A stretch of DNA of 8,999 nt from Acidimicrobiaceae bacterium (GTDB lineage Bacteria > Actinomycetota > Acidimicrobiia > Acidimicrobiales > Ilumatobacteraceae). This document shows positions 6,151 through 8,999 of this stretch, one piece after another (within the stretch, counting starts at the first letter, position 1; each line of letters starts with the position of its first letter). Location of the stretch: contig CANKUF010000019.1 of the NCBI GenBank assembly GCA_947486675.1, positions 1 through 8,999 of the forward strand, written 5' to 3'. The notes beneath the pieces are model-generated. The model saw nothing but the letters and a program-made list of their open reading frames with translations. It was not told where the DNA came from and did not search any database. The translations under genes and the position numbers were made by a program.

Positions 6151-7032
6151 GTGAACAAAGCCGCCCGACTCTGGGCAGCACTTGCCGCCCCCGGTGCATT
6201 TTGGCTGCTGTTCTTTTTTGCCGTTCCGTTTTACGCTGTTGCGTGCGTTGCCTTCGGGACTGTTGACCCAATCTTTCGCGATGCAATTCCACAGTGGAAC
6301 CCACTGAACTGGAGCTTCGGCGAGTTCAATGCCGTATTCAGCAGCGTGACAAGTGGGCCACTACGTGGAGTATTTGTCCGCACCATTGTGTATGTCGTTT
6401 CCGCAATGATCATCAGTTTCGCAATCGGTTTCCCTGTTGCGTATTACTTGGCTCGACATGCAGGCAAGCGACGCATGCTGTTACTCCTGCTCATCATTGC
6501 CCCGTTTTGGGTGAACTATCTCATGCGCATGTTGGCATGGGTCAACTTACTCAGCCCTTCTGGGTTATTCAGTCGCTTTGTTGGAATGTTTGGCGTTCAA
6601 TACAACTGGCTTGATGGCTCCCCTATCACTGTCATCCTTGGACTTGTCTATGGATACATTCCATTTTTGATCCTGCCGTTGTACGCAACACTTGAACGCC
6701 TTGACTGGCGACTTGTTGAAGCAGCACGCGATCTTGGTGCAACATCACGCCAAGCATTTCGTGTGGTCACCGTGCCAATGGCCAAAGCCGGTGTGGCAGC
6801 AGCAGCCATCCTTATTGCCCTTCCAATGTTTGGTGACTATTACACCAACGACTTGCTCTCGCGATCACCAAAAACCGAAATGCTCGGCAACCAAATTGAC
6901 TACTACATCAACAGCAGCAGCCAACCTCAACGCGGTGCAATTCTTGTGATCATGCTTTCCACGTTGCTACTCGTTGCGTTGTCTTGGTATTTACGCAGTA
7001 CATCGCGCGTCGGCAAGGAACGTGTGCGATGA
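6151..7032 (+). CDS. ABC transporter permease, PotB type
   Basis: A 293-residue inner-membrane permease with about six hydrophobic segments; the first spans roughly residues 8-37. It carries the EAA cytoplasmic loop that docks to the ATPase, EAARDLGAT from E190. The MFGDYYTNDLL segment and the late YYINSS are typical of PotB-like proteins. The GTG start is 2 bases after the stop of the binding-protein gene, in frame with a short polar N-terminus before the first membrane helix. Its TGA overlaps the next gene's ATG as ATGA, so translation is coupled. It forms a heterodimeric channel with the PotC-type protein; substrate specificity is set mainly by the binding protein. Confidence 0.93.
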   Translation: MNKAARLWAALAAPGAFWLLFFFAVPFYAVACVAFGTVDPIFRDAIPQWNPLNWSFGEFNAVFSSVTSGPLRGVFVRTIVYVVSAMIISFAIGFPVAYYLARHAGKRRMLLLLLIIAPFWVNYLMRMLAWVNLLSPSGLFSRFVGMFGVQYNWLDGSPITVILGLVYGYIPFLILPLYATLERLDWRLVEAARDLGATSRQAFRVVTVPMAKAGVAAAAILIALPMFGDYYTNDLLSRSPKTEMLGNQIDYYINSSSQPQRGAILVIMLSTLLLVALSWYLRSTSRVGKERVR

Positions 7033-7901
7033 CATCAGTTTCCACACGTCGCGTTAAAGCTCTTCCCATCCTCATTTGGGGATACATCACATGGAGCCTT
7101 GTCCCTGTGATCATCGCAGTTATTTACTCGTTCAACGACGGTCGCAGCCGCACGGTGTGGAAGGGCTTTTCATTCCGTTGGTGGTTTGGCGACAAATACG
7201 CTTCGGTGTTTCACGATGACTCCATGCGTCAAGCAATTGTGAACTCGCTAGTTCTTGCAACGACCACCATGCTTATCGTGACGCCGCTTGGGCTTGCACT
7301 TGCCATCGGCTCGCACCGCTTAAAAGGTAAAAGTGCGACCGCAGTGCAAGGAATGACATCCGTTCCACTCATCACGCCAGAAATCGTTGTTGGTGCCGCG
7401 CTGCTGCTTACCTTCACCCGCTTATTCAGCGGCATTCCACTTGGCTTCCCAGCACAGTTGCTTGGCAACGTCACCTTCTCGGTTTCAGCAGTGGTGGTTA
7501 TCGTGCGCGCACGCTTGGTGTCAATTGGTTCCAGTTTCGAGGAAGCCGCACGAGACCTTGGCGCTACTCGCTTTCAGGCGCTGCGATATGCGTTGATGCC
7601 CCTGCTCTGGCCTTCAATCGTGGCCAGTTTCGTAGTTGTATTTGCCACGGTGATCGACGACTTCGTGATCACCAGTTTCCTTTCAGCCGGTGTCGAATCG
7701 GAAACCGTTCCGCTGCGGATCTACTCTTCAGTGAAAGGTGGAGCTACACCTGCTCTCAACGCCCTCGCCACGCTGCTCGTAGCTACAACATTCACCGCGC
7801 TCACCATAGGTGTGTTTGGTCTGTCGTTCTGGCGCAAGCGACATGGTGAACAAGGTGGATTTAAGTCGGCGCTTTCCGACCTGACCCGAATGGGCGAATA
7901 A
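7029..7901 (+). CDS. ABC transporter permease, PotC type
   Basis: A 290-residue inner-membrane permease of the PotC class, partner of the PotB-type protein. About six hydrophobic segments are visible, with the EAA loop EEAARDLGAT around E172 and the DDFVITSF segment typical of PotC about 30-40 residues further on. The reading frame opens earlier (6984), but the ATG at 7029 overlaps the potB stop as ATGA and gives a normal N-terminus, so I use it. The TAA stop at 7899-7901 directly abuts the stop codon of the convergent ATPase gene with no intervening base, so the operon ends without visible terminator space. Confidence 0.94.
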   Translation: MTSVSTRRVKALPILIWGYITWSLVPVIIAVIYSFNDGRSRTVWKGFSFRWWFGDKYASVFHDDSMRQAIVNSLVLATTTMLIVTPLGLALAIGSHRLKGKSATAVQGMTSVPLITPEIVVGAALLLTFTRLFSGIPLGFPAQLLGNVTFSVSAVVVIVRARLVSIGSSFEEAARDLGATRFQALRYALMPLLWPSIVASFVVVFATVIDDFVITSFLSAGVESETVPLRIYSSVKGGATPALNALATLLVATTFTALTIGVFGLSFWRKRHGEQGGFKSALSDLTRMGE

Positions 7902-8948
7902 CTAGTTCAGCGGCAATACACGCACTGCGTCTGGCAGTACGTCAATATTCGTTACTGCATTTTCTTCCAAATGGCGTGAATGCTCGTCGTTCGGAATTTC
8001 TGCAACCAACTTCACTCCCCCAACATTGAGTGCAATGCGCAGTGACGAACCAGCGAACGTAACGCGCTCGATGGTTGCCTGTTGTGTACCCGTTCCCACA
8101 TGAATGCGTTCTGGGCGAATCATCACCATGCCATCGCCCATCGGTGCACTTTGCGGGGCAGCAAACTTCACTCCAGATATTTCAACCACACCTGTTGACA
8201 CCACACGACCAGGCAACAGGTTCGCCGCCCCAACGAACTTTGCAACATCAATCGTTGCTGGCTTTTCATAAATCTCGCGAGGTGGTGCAACTTGAATCAG
8301 TTTGCCTTCGCGCATCACGCCAATGCGGTCGCTCATGGTGAACGCTTCGTGCTGATCGTGTGTTACGTAAATGAAGGTGATACCAATTTGGCGTTGCAAA
8401 GATGCAAGTTCTACCTGCAAGCGTGCACGCAGCTGTGCATCTAACGCACCAAGCGGCTCGTCAAGCAACAACACACTCGGCTCAAGCACCAAGGCGCGGG
8501 CCAGCGCAACGCGCTGCTGTTCACCACCCGATAGCTGCGGAACGCGGCGTTCGCTAAATGACCCAAGTGCAACCAGCTCAAGTGCAGCCATTACGCGCTC
8601 TTTGTCCGACTTCTTCGATACCGAACCTGGCTTTTCAAAACGCAAACCAAAGGCCACATTGTCGAACACGTTCAGGTGTGGAAAAAGGGCATAACTCTGG
8701 AACACGGTGTTCAGCGGGCGTGTCTCTGGTTCATCGTGCGTAACGTCGCGACCATCAATCAGAATGCGACCAGAATCGGGAAGCTCGAAGCCACCGATCA
8801 TGCGAAGTGTGGTGGTTTTGCCGCAACCAGAAGGACCGAGAAGCGAGAAGAACTCACCAGCATGAATTTCTAAGTTGACGTCGTTAACAACAGTGCGATC
8901 GCCAAACAGTTTGTTGACATGCTCAAGCGTGACCGCGCCATCCAACAT
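7902..8948 (-). CDS. ABC transporter ATP-binding protein, PotA type
   Basis: A 348-residue cytoplasmic ATPase that energises import, almost certainly with the two convergent permeases. Motifs in order are Walker A GPSGCGKT (38-45), Q-loop Q83, signature LSGGE (138-142) followed by QQRVALARAL, Walker B with D162-E163, D-loop LGALD (165-169) and switch H196. The ~110-residue C-terminal TOBE/MOP-like regulatory domain contains MIRPERIHVG. Unusually for a Pot-type system, the ATPase gene is on the strand opposite its binding protein and permeases. The ATG at 8948 has a Shine-Dalgarno sequence at 9 bases; the ATG a little further upstream hits a TAG after three codons. It follows a tRNA-Ala gene by 23 bases and probably shares its transcript. 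It could also serve other importers. Confidence 0.95.
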   Translation of the reverse strand: MLDGAVTLEHVNKLFGDRTVVNDVNLEIHAGEFFSLLGPSGCGKTTTLRMIGGFELPDSGRILIDGRDVTHDEPETRPLNTVFQSYALFPHLNVFDNVAFGLRFEKPGSVSKKSDKERVMAALELVALGSFSERRVPQLSGGEQQRVALARALVLEPSVLLLDEPLGALDAQLRARLQVELASLQRQIGITFIYVTHDQHEAFTMSDRIGVMREGKLIQVAPPREIYEKPATIDVAKFVGAANLLPGRVVSTGVVEISGVKFAAPQSAPMGDGMVMIRPERIHVGTGTQQATIERVTFAGSSLRIALNVGGVKLVAEIPNDEHSRHLEENAVTNIDVLPDAVRVLPLN

Positions 8949-8957
8949 GAACTAATT

Positions 8958-8964
8958 CTCCCCC
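8958..8964 (-). promoter_or_regulatory. Shine-Dalgarno sequence of the PotA-type gene
   Basis: GGGGGAG on the minus strand, 9 bases before the ATG, confirms the start of the ATPase gene. It is the strongest ribosome-binding site in the window, contrasting with the apparently leaderless starts of three other genes. Confidence 0.75.
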
Positions 8965-8971
8965 ATAGTTG

Positions 8972-8999
8972 TGGAGCTAAGGGGAATTGAACCCCTGAC
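8972..8999 (-). tRNA. tRNA-Ala, 3' part (5' part outside window)
   Basis: Read on the minus strand, the right edge gives the end of the variable loop, a 5-bp T stem (AGGGG/CCCCT) around the T loop TTCAATT, the 3' acceptor strand TAGCTCC and discriminator A73. Position 70 is T, consistent with the G3:U70 identity pair of tRNA-Ala, and TTAGCTCCA matches the end of well-known bacterial tRNA-Ala. CCA is not encoded (the next bases are CAA). The anticodon lies outside the window, so the isoacceptor is unknown and the Ala call rests on the acceptor strand. Confidence 0.85.

Noticed and set aside
5807..6304. 165-codon minus-strand open frame across the potD/potB junction
   Set aside because: It is antisense to two well-supported genes, has an Arg- and Cys-rich low-quality product and no recognisable domain.
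6984..7028. Earlier in-frame start for the PotC-type permease
   Set aside because: It would add 15 polar residues lying deep within potB; the ATGA overlap at 7029 is a normal coupled start.
1..8999. CRISPR array, insertion sequence or prophage remnant
   Set aside because: No spaced direct repeats, transposase or integrase-like frame, or terminal inverted repeats were seen. The tRNA at the right edge could be an integration site, but no attachment-site repeat is visible inside the window.

Overview
The window looks like chromosomal DNA of an actinobacterium. The evidence is the leucyl-tRNA synthetase fragment, which has a KMGKS signature in place of KMSKS and close-packed C-terminal motifs that I associate with actinobacterial LeuRS. 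An F420-type luciferase-like oxidoreductase, a Tat-type lipoprotein signal on the binding protein, apparently leaderless promoters and a tRNA gene without an encoded CCA end all fit. Base composition is near half G+C by eye, lower than in soil actinobacteria. That would suit an aquatic Acidimicrobiia-like lineage, but this placement is inference.

Layout. Positions 2-838 (+) hold the 3' third of leuS. Converging on it, with stop codons overlapping, is a minus-strand pair: a short-chain dehydrogenase (1615-2373) followed by a luciferase-like oxidoreductase (833-1612). A 40-base divergent intergenic region (2374-2413) separates this pair from a tight six-gene plus-strand operon (2414-7901): HD-domain diiron-oxygenase-like protein, phytanoyl-CoA-dioxygenase-family Fe(II)/2-oxoglutarate oxygenase, Rieske non-haem iron oxygenase, a PotD-type substrate-binding lipoprotein, and PotB- and PotC-type permeases. 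All gaps within it are 9 bases or less, and potB/potC overlap as ATGA. The matching PotA-type ATPase (7902-8948) lies on the opposite strand, abuts potC stop to stop, and starts 23 bases beyond the 3' end of a tRNA-Ala gene that runs off the right edge. The longest stretch without a gene is the 40-base divergent region.

How the genes may work together. The transporter family handles polyamines and other small cationic or zwitterionic amines. The Rieske protein has hallmarks of the oxygenases that demethylate or hydroxylate quaternary ammonium compounds. The 2-oxoglutarate oxygenase next to an HD-type diiron oxygenase recalls the PhnY/PhnZ and TmpA/TmpB pairs, which hydroxylate an aminophosphonate and then cleave its C-P bond. 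I infer an import-and-oxidise system using three different iron oxygenases for one methylated-amine or aminophosphonate-like substrate, with the divergent dehydrogenase and F420-type enzyme possibly handling later oxidation steps. The substrate cannot be read from the sequence. No regulator, ferredoxin or flavin reductase for the Rieske protein is present in the window.

Regulation. Three starts (SDR, HD protein, PotD-like protein) have a TANNNT hexamer exactly 6 bases before the ATG and no Shine-Dalgarno sequence, which suggests leaderless transcripts. The Rieske and ATPase genes have clear Shine-Dalgarno sequences.
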